Source: an uncultured Sphingomonadaceae bacterium (GTDB lineage: Bacteria; Pseudomonadota; Alphaproteobacteria; Sphingomonadales; Sphingomonadaceae). From it: a stretch of 16,201 nt of DNA. Numbering within the stretch: the stretch's first letter is position 1; each line of letters opens with the position of its first letter. This document shows positions 1 to 6,412 of the stretch, in pieces. A model generated the notes under the pieces. It had not been told where the DNA came from. It made no database searches and saw only the letters and a list, made by a program, of their open reading frames with translations. Where the stretch lies: positions 1 to 16,201 of the forward strand of contig CALKXX010000174.1 in the NCBI GenBank assembly GCA_938003725.1, written 5' to 3'. Position numbers and translations under genes: made by a program.

Positions 1-597
1 AGGGTTAACCTGATAGCGGAGCGATCGTAACTCCGCATCTTGTGCTGCCTGTGCATAGCGAGAGGCTTTGCGCTCAACCGCTCGTACTTTTGAAGCGTAG
101 CTTAATGTCAAATAGAGTGAGGCCCAACTGATGATAAAGAAAAAACGAGAAATCGCATCTTCGGCTATCACTTTCAGTGCGTAATTCTCCTCAGCCATAT
201 ATTTGCGCATCTCTTTCAGATGTTTTTCGTCAAACAGGCTTTCGGGATTGTACACGTTAAAAACATAATAGTTGAAATAGGCGATGATAATCGCGCATGG
301 AATTGCTCCCAATAGCGCCGTGATTATCCGTACCGAGAGCGCCTTGTCCTCAAACAACCGCAACACGCGATACAGGACATAGGTGATGCCGATTCCGAGG
401 GCGGTCACAACCGCCCGGCGGACCGCTAACTCGCCTTGTGATGGCCAATCGGCGATCGCGGCGCGCAGCGTGACGACGATGACATAGAGTAGCCAGAAGC
501 CAAGGATCGACAGCACGGCCACCTGACCGCCAACCAAATGATCGCCGGTACTTGCGCCAGGCCTGCCATTGCGATTTGCCAGATTAAGCTTCGTCAT
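1..597 (-). CDS. LytS/YpdA-type membrane sensor histidine kinase, N-terminal part (cut by window edge)
   Basis: The reverse strand is open from an ATG at 597 to the window edge and gives 199 residues with no stop. There are about four hydrophobic segments (roughly residues 26-44, 63-79, 89-110 and 151-168). A charged linker (about 169-193, VRAVERKASRYAQAAQDAEL) follows, and the visible part ends in LRSLRYQVNP. That ending matches the start of the His_kinase (PF06580) signature, QxNPHFLFN, so the phospho-accepting His and the ATPase domain should lie just beyond the edge. The family works at the inner membrane and usually phosphorylates a LytTR-type response regulator, often encoded next door; that gene would be outside the window. 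No strong ribosome-binding site precedes the ATG. The family call rests on the topology plus the last ten residues, so the signal sensed is unknown. Confidence 0.8.
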   Translation of the reverse strand, partial: MTKLNLANRNGRPGASTGDHLVGGQVAVLSILGFWLLYVIVVTLRAAIADWPSQGELAVRRAVVTALGIGITYVLYRVLRLFEDKALSVRIITALLGAIPCAIIIAYFNYYVFNVYNPESLFDEKHLKEMRKYMAEENYALKVIAEDAISRFFFIISWASLYLTLSYASKVRAVERKASRYAQAAQDAELRSLRYQVNP

Positions 598-619
598 GAA
601 TTGGTTACTTCTAACATTG

Positions 620-647
620 CGGATATCTTAGGGCAGGATGGTATCAA
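620..647 (-). promoter_or_regulatory. possible promoter of the LytS-type kinase gene
   Basis: On the reverse strand a TTGATA hexamer (647-642) is followed after 16 bp by TATCCG (625-620), which fits a weak sigma-70-type -35/-10 pair and would start transcription near 613, just ahead of the ATG at 597. The -10 match is poor, so this is tentative. Confidence 0.3.
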
Positions 648-665
648 TTGTCTCTATCTGAATCG

Positions 666-740
666 TGCCCGGTCGAAGCGTGCCAGTCGTTGGTCGAAAT
701 TGGGACGTTAGAGGCATGAACCAACAATCCCGACCGGGCA
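666..740. promoter_or_regulatory. divergent intergenic region with direct and inverted repeats
   Basis: The 225-bp gap between two divergent genes holds several repeats. GGTCGAA occurs at 671-677 and again at 692-698, exactly 21 bp apart. TGCCCGGTCG (666-675) has a perfect inverted copy CGACCGGGCA (731-740), and inside it GTTGGT (689-694) is matched by ACCAAC (720-725), so the region could also fold into a long imperfect hairpin. Two direct repeats about two helical turns apart are the usual layout of LytTR-type response-regulator sites, which would fit the adjacent LytS-type kinase. That link is inference. Confidence 0.4.
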
Positions 741-756
741 AAAATCTCTCCCCAAT

Positions 757-775
757 TTAACCATTTGCTAACCAT
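757..775 (+). promoter_or_regulatory. candidate CtrA-binding site upstream of the 823-1374 gene
   Basis: TTAA (757-760) is followed after seven bases by CTAA (768-771). The wider sequence reads as two near-direct copies, TTAACCAT and CTAACCAT. This is one mismatch from the alphaproteobacterial CtrA consensus TTAA-N7-TTAA. It lies about 50 bp before the ATG at 823, a promoter-proximal position. Confidence 0.4.
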
Positions 776-822
776 ATCTTGGTCAAGTGTTTTGGTGGGA
801 TGTGTAACAGGGAGTCCCGAAG

Positions 823-1374
823 ATGACCAAAGAGATAAAACCGATCCCCGGCGCTATGACGCTGGCCGAAATGAAAGAATTTGCTAGCTTTGGCTCTGCG
901 ACACAGCGCTATATACGCCGTTCGCTGGACGTTGGCCTGGACCGTAGCGATGCTGTGGAAACCTGGTCTCGTGACGCCGTCGAAGCAGCCGGTATTGAGG
1001 CACAGAGCCTACTCTATAAGCGGTTGGAAGATATACGAAAGATGATCCCGTCTGATTGTGCTACCGAAAGTATCGAACCGTTTATGACGCCGCTGATTTC
1101 ACTATCTGCATTTGATCTGGGGCAGGGACGGATCAACAGTTTTCCAGCCTATCGCTTTTTATATGAACGCTTGCTCGGTCCTGATGCGCGTCCGTGGCTG
1201 CCCGGCGCTTTCTGCGCTGCTGCATCCTTGCCGCATCTTCACCCCAAAACGCGCAAGGGTCTTCTGCAATCGATTAGCGAAGCCGCTGCGACTGCGCCCG
1301 GCTGGTCCACACGCGCGCCCAGTTTTTTCCCAGAATGGGTAGAAAAAGTAGATGTGAGCAAGGCTGCCCACTAG
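823..1374 (+). CDS. unrecognised 183-residue protein
   Basis: An intact open frame begins at an ATG with a good ribosome-binding site (AGGGAG at 809-814, 8 bases before the start), which fixes the start. I recognise no family. The protein has no signal peptide and no membrane segment, so it is probably cytosolic. It is mostly helical in character, with a charged N-terminal half (about residues 14-75, including RRSLDVGLDRSDAVETWSRD). The C-terminal half is rich in Pro, Phe and Trp, including RPWLPGAF and a final PSFFPEWVEKVDV. It is monocistronic and convergent with the trmB end. A CtrA-like box lies upstream, so cell-cycle control is possible. The open frame, ribosome site and sensible residue composition support a real gene; its function is unknown. 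Confidence 0.75.
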   Translation: MTKEIKPIPGAMTLAEMKEFASFGSATQRYIRRSLDVGLDRSDAVETWSRDAVEAAGIEAQSLLYKRLEDIRKMIPSDCATESIEPFMTPLISLSAFDLGQGRINSFPAYRFLYERLLGPDARPWLPGAFCAAASLPHLHPKTRKGLLQSISEAAATAPGWSTRAPSFFPEWVEKVDVSKAAH

Positions 1375-1379
1375 GCGAT

Positions 1380-1550
1380 TTAGCGCGCAGGTAAATGTTT
1401 CGCCAAGAAGGCTTTTATGTCTTTTTGGAATTGAAGGCGTTCCGGGTCGGCATATCAATTTTGAACACCCACCTTCGGTTTGACGATCGTTTTTTCTCTT
1501 GCCCATTTGCGGGTTGATCCGGCCGATTTGGGGTCAAAAGCCTTGCTCAT
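1380..1550 (-). pseudogene. possible 56-codon micro-gene split by an in-frame TGA
   Basis: Just 5 bp after the trmB stop, the reverse strand has an ATG (1550) opening a 31-codon frame, MSKAFDPKSAGSTRKWAREK and so on, which ends at TGA (1457-1455). The same frame then continues for 24 sensible codons (YADPERLQFQKDIKAFLAKH and so on) to a TAA at 1382-1380. It ends 5 bp short of the convergent gene's stop. The two halves together look like one small gene with a single nonsense change, or the tail of a larger decayed gene. The second half has the amphipathic look of a protein C-terminus. No ribosome-binding site is evident. It could also be non-coding spacer that is open by chance. Confidence 0.3.
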
Positions 1551-1555
1551 TGCCG

Positions 1556-2251
1556 TTATATTTTCCGGTACCGAAAATACCAGACTTCATGGCCTTTGCG
1601 CCGCGCTTTGGCTTCGTACCGGGTTTCCGGCCAGCCGCCGGGGCGGATCATCCAGCTTTGCGGACCGTCACACAACCATTCAAATTCTTTGCGCTGACTC
1701 ATGATCATGCAAGCCCATTCCAGATAGGTCTCATGATCAGTACCAAAACGGAATTCGCCGCCGGGTTTCAATTTCTGTGCGATCAAGTCAACCGGGCCAT
1801 GGTTCATGAAGCGGCGCTTGGCATGACGTGCTTTTGGCCAGGGGTCGGGATGAAGGAGATAGACAAAACTAAGCGTCTCATCCGGAATATGTTCCAGTAT
1901 GTCGAGCGCGTTGCCCATGTGGAGACGGACGTTGGAAAGCACATTGTCGCGGATATGCTGTAGAGCGCCAACGACGCCATTTAGATAGGGTTCGCAGCCG
2001 ATAAAGCCATGATCAGGAAGCATATCTGCGCGCTGAGTCAAATGTTCACCCGCGCCAAAGCCGATTTCGAAATGCAGCGGTCGGTCATCCCCGAACAGGA
2101 TTGGAGACGAGACAGGGCTATCTGTTGGCACGCTAATCTGTGGCAACAGGTTTTCCACAAGTTCCACCTGGCCCTCGCGCAAAGCGTGGCCTTGTCGCCG
2201 GCCATAGAGCTGACGGATAGTGGTCGGATCGCCGGATTTATATGCGGTCAT
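1556..2251 (-). CDS. trmB: tRNA (guanine-N7-)-methyltransferase
   Basis: This enzyme transfers a methyl group from S-adenosylmethionine to N7 of G46 in the variable loop of tRNAs; it is cytosolic. The 231-residue length is normal. The S-adenosylmethionine-binding loop is FEIGFGAGEHL at residues 61-71. The acidic GCEP follows at about 85-88, the family signature PDPWPKARHAKRR at 135-147, and the tRNA/target motif TDHETY at 171-176. The N-terminus carries IRQLYGRRQGHALREGQ, usual for alphaproteobacterial members. The ATG at 2251 has AGAAG just upstream, and an alternative ATG four bases earlier is closed after a few codons. It lies 114 bp downstream of metK on the same strand, so the enzyme and the gene for its methyl donor are likely co-transcribed. 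No clear terminator follows. Confidence 0.96.
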   Translation of the reverse strand: MTAYKSGDPTTIRQLYGRRQGHALREGQVELVENLLPQISVPTDSPVSSPILFGDDRPLHFEIGFGAGEHLTQRADMLPDHGFIGCEPYLNGVVGALQHIRDNVLSNVRLHMGNALDILEHIPDETLSFVYLLHPDPWPKARHAKRRFMNHGPVDLIAQKLKPGGEFRFGTDHETYLEWACMIMSQRKEFEWLCDGPQSWMIRPGGWPETRYEAKARRKGHEVWYFRYRKI

Positions 2252-2365
2252 TCATCTTCTTTTGTCGGTGTCCCGATCGTTATTGTAGAGCCACCCTTGG
2301 GCCAGGTTGACGTGGATGAGGCAGTTTCATACCTGCTTGCCGGCGGTTCAATTGGCTATTGTAAA

Positions 2366-3577
2366 TTAAATCGCCGCTTTCAATGCGTCTACTAGATCGG
2401 TTTTTTCCCAAGTGAACAAGTCACCCTCTGCTTTGCGGCCGAAATGACCATAAGCTGCGGTCGGTCCATAAATAGGCTTGTTCAGACCTAGATGGGTGCG
2501 AATGCCTTTGGGTGTCAAACGTACCAGTTTTGGCAGAATTTCTTCCAATTTTTCTTCGTCCACCGTTCCGGTGCCGTGCAGATCTACGTTGATCGACAGC
2601 GGCTCCGCGACGCCGATGGCATAGGAAAGCTGGATCGCGCAGCGTTTCGCCAAGCCCGCCGCCACAATATTCTTTGCCAAATAGCGGGTGATATAGGCTG
2701 CAGAACGGTCAACTTTGGTCGGGTCTTTACCAGAGAACGCGCCGCCACCGTGGGGAGAAGCGCCGCCATATGTATCAACAATGATCTTGCGGCCGGTGAG
2801 GCCAGCATCGCCATCCGGGCCGCCAATTTCAAAACGCCCCGTCGGATTTACGTGGATTGCGGTCTCGTCGGTAATGAAACCATCGGGCAGAACAGACTGA
2901 AAAACACCCATGACATATTCGCGCAATTCTTCATATAGCGCGGGGTTGTCGCTGTCTTTGAAATAGCCGGGTACATGCTGGGTTGAAACCACTAGAGCGG
3001 TTGCTTCGACCGGTACTTCATTGACATAGCGCAACGTCACCTGACTTTTGCTGTCGGGCTCTAGAAATGGCGCTTTGCCGCTGTGGCGATCTGTTGCCAT
3101 CTGGCGCAGGATTTGATGTGAATATTGCAATGTTGCCGGCATCAGATCAGGCGTTTCGTCACTGGCATAACCAAACATAATGCCCTGGTCGCCGGCACCT
3201 TCATCTTTATTTCCACTTTCATCGACGCCTTGCGCGATATGGGCGGATTGCGGGTGGAGGTGATTTTCGAAGGTCAGCGTTTCCCAGTGGAAACCGTCCT
3301 GTTCATAGCCAATTTTCCTGACTGTATCGCGCGCGGCCTTTTCGATTTCCGCCAGCGCCCCATCGGCCCAATTTCCGTCTGTATCAATCATCCCGTTGCC
3401 GCGCACTTCGCCCGCCAGTACGACGCGATCGGTGGTGGTCAGGGTTTCACAAGCAACCCGCGCTTCGGGATCCTTGGAAAGAAACAGATCGACAATCGCA
3501 TCTGAAATCTGATCCGATACTTTGTCAGGATGTCCTTCGGACACGGATTCGGAAGTGAAGATGAATTCTGAACGCAT
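2366..3577 (-). CDS. metK: S-adenosylmethionine synthetase (methionine adenosyltransferase)
   Basis: MetK makes S-adenosylmethionine from methionine and ATP in the cytosol, working as a tetramer. All hallmarks are present in its 403 residues: the ATP/methionine motif EGHPDKVSDQISDA (14-27), the signature GAGDQGIMFGYA (127-138), and the glycine-rich phosphate loop GGGAFSGKDPTKVDRSAAY (277-295). It is slightly longer than the E. coli enzyme (384), as is common in alphaproteobacteria. The ATG at 3577 is preceded by AGGAA at a workable distance. It is 68 bp downstream of lnt and upstream of trmB, an order often seen in this class. The short leader contains a small GC hairpin but no S-adenosylmethionine riboswitch that I can recognise. 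Confidence 0.98.
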   Translation of the reverse strand: MRSEFIFTSESVSEGHPDKVSDQISDAIVDLFLSKDPEARVACETLTTTDRVVLAGEVRGNGMIDTDGNWADGALAEIEKAARDTVRKIGYEQDGFHWETLTFENHLHPQSAHIAQGVDESGNKDEGAGDQGIMFGYASDETPDLMPATLQYSHQILRQMATDRHSGKAPFLEPDSKSQVTLRYVNEVPVEATALVVSTQHVPGYFKDSDNPALYEELREYVMGVFQSVLPDGFITDETAIHVNPTGRFEIGGPDGDAGLTGRKIIVDTYGGASPHGGGAFSGKDPTKVDRSAAYITRYLAKNIVAAGLAKRCAIQLSYAIGVAEPLSINVDLHGTGTVDEEKLEEILPKLVRLTPKGIRTHLGLNKPIYGPTAAYGHFGRKAEGDLFTWEKTDLVDALKAAI

Positions 3578-3595
3578 GAAAAATTCCTGATTATG

Positions 3596-3609
3596 CGCCG
3601 ATAGCGGCG
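3596..3609 (-). other. small GC hairpin in the metK leader
   Basis: CGCCG-CTAT-CGGCG on the reverse strand forms a 5-bp stem with a 4-base loop, about 8 bases upstream of the metK ribosome-binding site AGGAA. It lacks a T-tract, so it is not an intrinsic terminator. The rest of the 68-bp leader shows no conserved riboswitch core that I know. It might modulate translation start, but the evidence is only the dyad. Confidence 0.3.
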
Positions 3610-3645
3610 TTAAATTAAAGACATAAGGAAAAGTTTATATGTGCT

Positions 3646-5223
3646 TTAACGGGCGCGAGATCGAATGGCAATGGCCGAGAGCAGCAAAAATAATGCAAAA
3701 CCAAGCGGTAGGATATTGCCATAGCGAGCAAAAAGCGTGGGCGCATGCGCAGGGGGCAACATCGTTTCTATTTTTCCGGATTGGTGCATCGGAATGCTGG
3801 CGTCGATATACCCATCCGCAGTGATTACTGCGGAAATACCGGTGGGCGTCGAACGAATGACCGGCAAACCCTCTTCAATCGCCCGCAAGCGCGCCTGTGC
3901 CAGATGTTGGGGCGGACCCCAGCTACCAAACCATGCGTCATTTGACGGGTTGAAAATAAACTCTGGCCGATTTTCCCGGTCCACAACCTGACCCGAAAAG
4001 ATGATTTCGTAACAGATTTGCAGCCCGGCCTTGCCAAACTCTCCCAAATCAAGCGAGCGGGGTCCCGGGCCCGGCCAAAAATCGAAATCGCCGGGCGCAA
4101 GGCGGGACAGGCCAACAGCTTCCAATATGGGGCGCATGGGCAGATATTCGCCGTAAGGGACCAAGTGGCTCTTGTCATAACGATCCAGCAATTCTCGATT
4201 CGCATCCATCGCAAAAACACTGTTGCGTGCACCGATGGCTCGCCCTTCCGCTTCGTCAAACTCCAGTTTCAATGCGCCGAGCACCAGAACGTCGCCCGGT
4301 TTCATCAATGCGGCCAGTTGTTCGCGGACAAACTCTGGCGGCCGTCCATAATAATAGCGCTGCGGATAACCGGTTTCGAGATAATCCGGAATGGCGGCTT
4401 CCGGCCAAAAGATAATTCGGGGCCTATTATCACCGCGCGTTGTGAGGCCGGCCAGTTTGGCAAGATTCTCTTCCTCATAACCCGCCTTCCATTTGTCTTG
4501 CTGGCCAATATTGGGCTGAACAACGGTAATCTGATGTTCTCTGCAGTCTTTTGTTTTTGGCGGCCCACATAGCTTTAACTCGTGCGTGAATAGGCCAGAT
4601 AGAGCGAGCCCACCGATAAGACAGATAGCAATGCCAGATGATTTCCAGGAACGTTGGAACACCAGCAGGATGAGACCTGCGAGCAGGAACAAAATGGCCG
4701 ACAGTCCATATGTTCCCAAGATACGGGAAGATGAAGCGAGTAATAGTAACGGATCAGTGGACAATATGCTGCCCAGCGGGTTCCAGATAAATCCGCTAAA
4801 CACCCAACTTCTGAGCCATTCGGTAATGATCCAGAATCCGGCTATCGCAAAAATGAAAATCAACCGGCGTCCCCGTCCCAACCACCAAGCACCAAGTGCG
4901 GCTAGTGCGGGATAGACGGCAAGGTATAGCGACAGCAAAATCACTGCGATATACCCCAGCCATTCCGGCATCGCCGCCTGAAAAGTAAAGGCCTTTGCAA
5001 TCCAATTAAGGCCGACGACAAAATGACCGACGCCAAATAACCAACCAGCAAAAAAAACTGATTTCCGTGTTTCAAGGCGTTCTATGATCGCAATCCATAG
5101 GGCCAGAGCGCCCAATGCTAACGGCCATAGTTCTAGCTGCGCAAAACCGGTGGCCGATATCATGCCGGCGGCTAATGACAGCCAATAGGGATATTTACCG
5201 ATCAGAGAAGAGATTCTGGACAC
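3646..5223 (-). CDS. lnt: apolipoprotein N-acyltransferase
   Basis: Lnt adds the third acyl chain to the N-terminal cysteine of lipoproteins in the inner membrane. The 525-residue protein starts with a membrane domain of about six to eight helices (residues 12-225). A nitrilase-type periplasmic domain follows, and a last helix ends at about residue 520. The catalytic triad can be seen: Glu275 in FWPEAAIPD, Lys351 in RYDKSHLVPYGEYLP and Cys404 in GLQICYEIIF. Downstream comes the conserved NPSNDAWFG loop and HLAQARLRAIEEGLPVIR. The start codon is GTG at 5223; an in-frame stop lies 18 codon-bases upstream, no ATG gives a full-length first helix, and the ribosome-binding site is weak. It is first in the lnt-metK-trmB run and divergent from the 5302 gene. 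Confidence 0.97.
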   Translation of the reverse strand: MSRISSLIGKYPYWLSLAAGMISATGFAQLELWPLALGALALWIAIIERLETRKSVFFAGWLFGVGHFVVGLNWIAKAFTFQAAMPEWLGYIAVILLSLYLAVYPALAALGAWWLGRGRRLIFIFAIAGFWIITEWLRSWVFSGFIWNPLGSILSTDPLLLLASSSRILGTYGLSAILFLLAGLILLVFQRSWKSSGIAICLIGGLALSGLFTHELKLCGPPKTKDCREHQITVVQPNIGQQDKWKAGYEEENLAKLAGLTTRGDNRPRIIFWPEAAIPDYLETGYPQRYYYGRPPEFVREQLAALMKPGDVLVLGALKLEFDEAEGRAIGARNSVFAMDANRELLDRYDKSHLVPYGEYLPMRPILEAVGLSRLAPGDFDFWPGPGPRSLDLGEFGKAGLQICYEIIFSGQVVDRENRPEFIFNPSNDAWFGSWGPPQHLAQARLRAIEEGLPVIRSTPTGISAVITADGYIDASIPMHQSGKIETMLPPAHAPTLFARYGNILPLGFALFLLLSAIAIRSRAR

Positions 5224-5301
5224 GGGCGGCTTTTGCCGGGTTCATCGCACACGTTCAATTGCTAATTGCGGCAAACAGGGAATCATCTCTATAAAGGCAG
5301 C

Positions 5302-5994
5302 ATGAAATTTCTTTTTTTTCTTGGCATCGCAATGCAACAGCCCGCGCCAGTTGTTCCGCAACTGGCTCTGACGGATATCCACCAGCGTGACCTTTCTTGC
5401 GTGGCTGCCCTGGCCATTGTTGCCTCTGAACAGGAGCGCAATATTCCAAGTGCTTTGGAATATCCCATTTTAGGTGAACGTGGCCGGACTTATGCCGGGA
5501 TTGTCGGCGAACGCGTGGTTCAGCAGACGGGGCAAACGCGCGAACAGGTTCGTGACGCTATTTTGGCAGCGGTTGCGCAGCAGCAAAATGTGGTCAAGAA
5601 ATCGGGTGATCCGGACATGGTGGTCGATGCGGCCATGGCCAAATGCCTGCCGCTGTTGGACCAGGAAGTACCGAATAAAAAATTGCCCACCTTGAACCAA
5701 TGCGCGGTGATGATGCAGTTGGCCTATGAAGAAGTCTATGCCCGTGAAAAACTTTCCAAAACGGCGCAAGATTTAAAGACCCTGGCCTTTGTTATCGATA
5801 GCCGGGCCCGTGAACAGATGCGCAATCAGGGACTGAGCGGCAATGAAAGCGATATTGCACTACTAGAGATTCGTGAAAAAATGTTGAGCGAAGCAAACGC
5901 GGAAAACTCTGGCAGCAAAAGCCCTGATCTTGATGTTGAACATTGTTTTGAACTGGCTGCACCGGAACCAAAGGATCGCAAGTTTGAACATTGA
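5302..5994 (+). CDS. probable exported protein made of two Cys-bracketed repeats
   Basis: I do not recognise a named family. The chosen start is ATG 5302, which has AAAGG four bases upstream and gives a short basic/hydrophobic leader MKFLFFLGIAMQQPA; a TTG 36 bases earlier would hide that leader. The 230-residue protein contains an internal duplication: residues 33-115 and 134-215 align, each starting with Cys (SCVAALAIVA and QCAVMMQLAY) and ending with Cys (AAMAKC and VEHC), 82 and 81 residues apart. Within each, a central helix aligns (TYAGIVGERVVQQTGQ with LAFVIDSRAREQMRNQG). Two Cys pairs in an exported protein suggest two disulfides. The leader is short, so export is likely but not certain. 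Its last 11 bp overlap the VOC gene start, which implies co-transcription. Confidence 0.7.
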   Translation: MKFLFFLGIAMQQPAPVVPQLALTDIHQRDLSCVAALAIVASEQERNIPSALEYPILGERGRTYAGIVGERVVQQTGQTREQVRDAILAAVAQQQNVVKKSGDPDMVVDAAMAKCLPLLDQEVPNKKLPTLNQCAVMMQLAYEEVYAREKLSKTAQDLKTLAFVIDSRAREQMRNQGLSGNESDIALLEIREKMLSEANAENSGSKSPDLDVEHCFELAAPEPKDRKFEH

Positions 5995-6412
5995 GCTACG
6001 CCCGTTCCATCTCGCGTTCCCGGTCGATGATCTTGCCGCCGCCCGTCAGTTTTATGGCGGGTTATTGGGATGTGAAGAGGGGCGAAGCAGCACCGAGTGG
6101 ATTGATTTTAATCTCTATGGTCATCAGATCGTGACCCATCTTGATAGCGACCACCACCGAGATAAAATAACCAACGCTGTCGATGGTCAGAATGTCCCTG
6201 TGCCACATTTCGGCGTTGTCCTTTCCATGGAACAATGGCTGCGTTTGTCTCGCACGCTAGAAGAAAATGATGTGCGTTTCATCATCAGGCCGACGATCAG
6301 GTTCAAAGGAAAGGCCGGCGAGCAGGCAACGATGTTTTTTCAAGACCCAAGTGGCAACGCGCTGGAGTTTAAGGCCTTTGCAGATGATGATCAGTTGTTT
6401 GCGGTGGATTGA
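5984..6412 (+). CDS. VOC (glyoxalase/dioxygenase-fold) protein
   Basis: This is a small vicinal-oxygen-chelate protein of 142 residues, containing two beta-alpha-beta-beta-beta modules in a single chain. Module one opens with LRPFHLAFPVDDLAAARQFY and contains the metal-ligand-type His in FHLAF. Module two opens with VPHFGVVLSMEQW and ends in MFFQDPSGNALEFKAF, with the usual terminal Glu ligand. These features fit a glyoxalase/ring-cleavage/bleomycin-resistance-like enzyme, but the substrate cannot be read from sequence. The chosen start is TTG 5984, preceded by AAGGA at about 9 bases. A start at 5930 would lie deep in the preceding gene and add residues with no family match. The frame overlaps the upstream gene by 11 bp, and its stop overlaps the sigma-54 activator gene end by 22 bp on the other strand. 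Confidence 0.85.
   Translation: MNIELRPFHLAFPVDDLAAARQFYGGLLGCEEGRSSTEWIDFNLYGHQIVTHLDSDHHRDKITNAVDGQNVPVPHFGVVLSMEQWLRLSRTLEENDVRFIIRPTIRFKGKAGEQATMFFQDPSGNALEFKAFADDDQLFAVD

Noticed and set aside
2252..2365. 14-codon leader-peptide-like frame and weak hairpin between metK and trmB
   Set aside because: The frame lacks a ribosome-binding site and any codon bias towards one amino acid; the GCAG/CTGC hairpin is too short and has no T-tract.
3578..3645. S-adenosylmethionine riboswitch upstream of metK
   Set aside because: I looked for the cores of the known short classes and saw none; only a 5-bp hairpin is present.
5266..5301. Upstream TTG start for the 5302 gene
   Set aside because: It would place 12 polar residues before the hydrophobic leader and has no ribosome-binding site; ATG 5302 has one.
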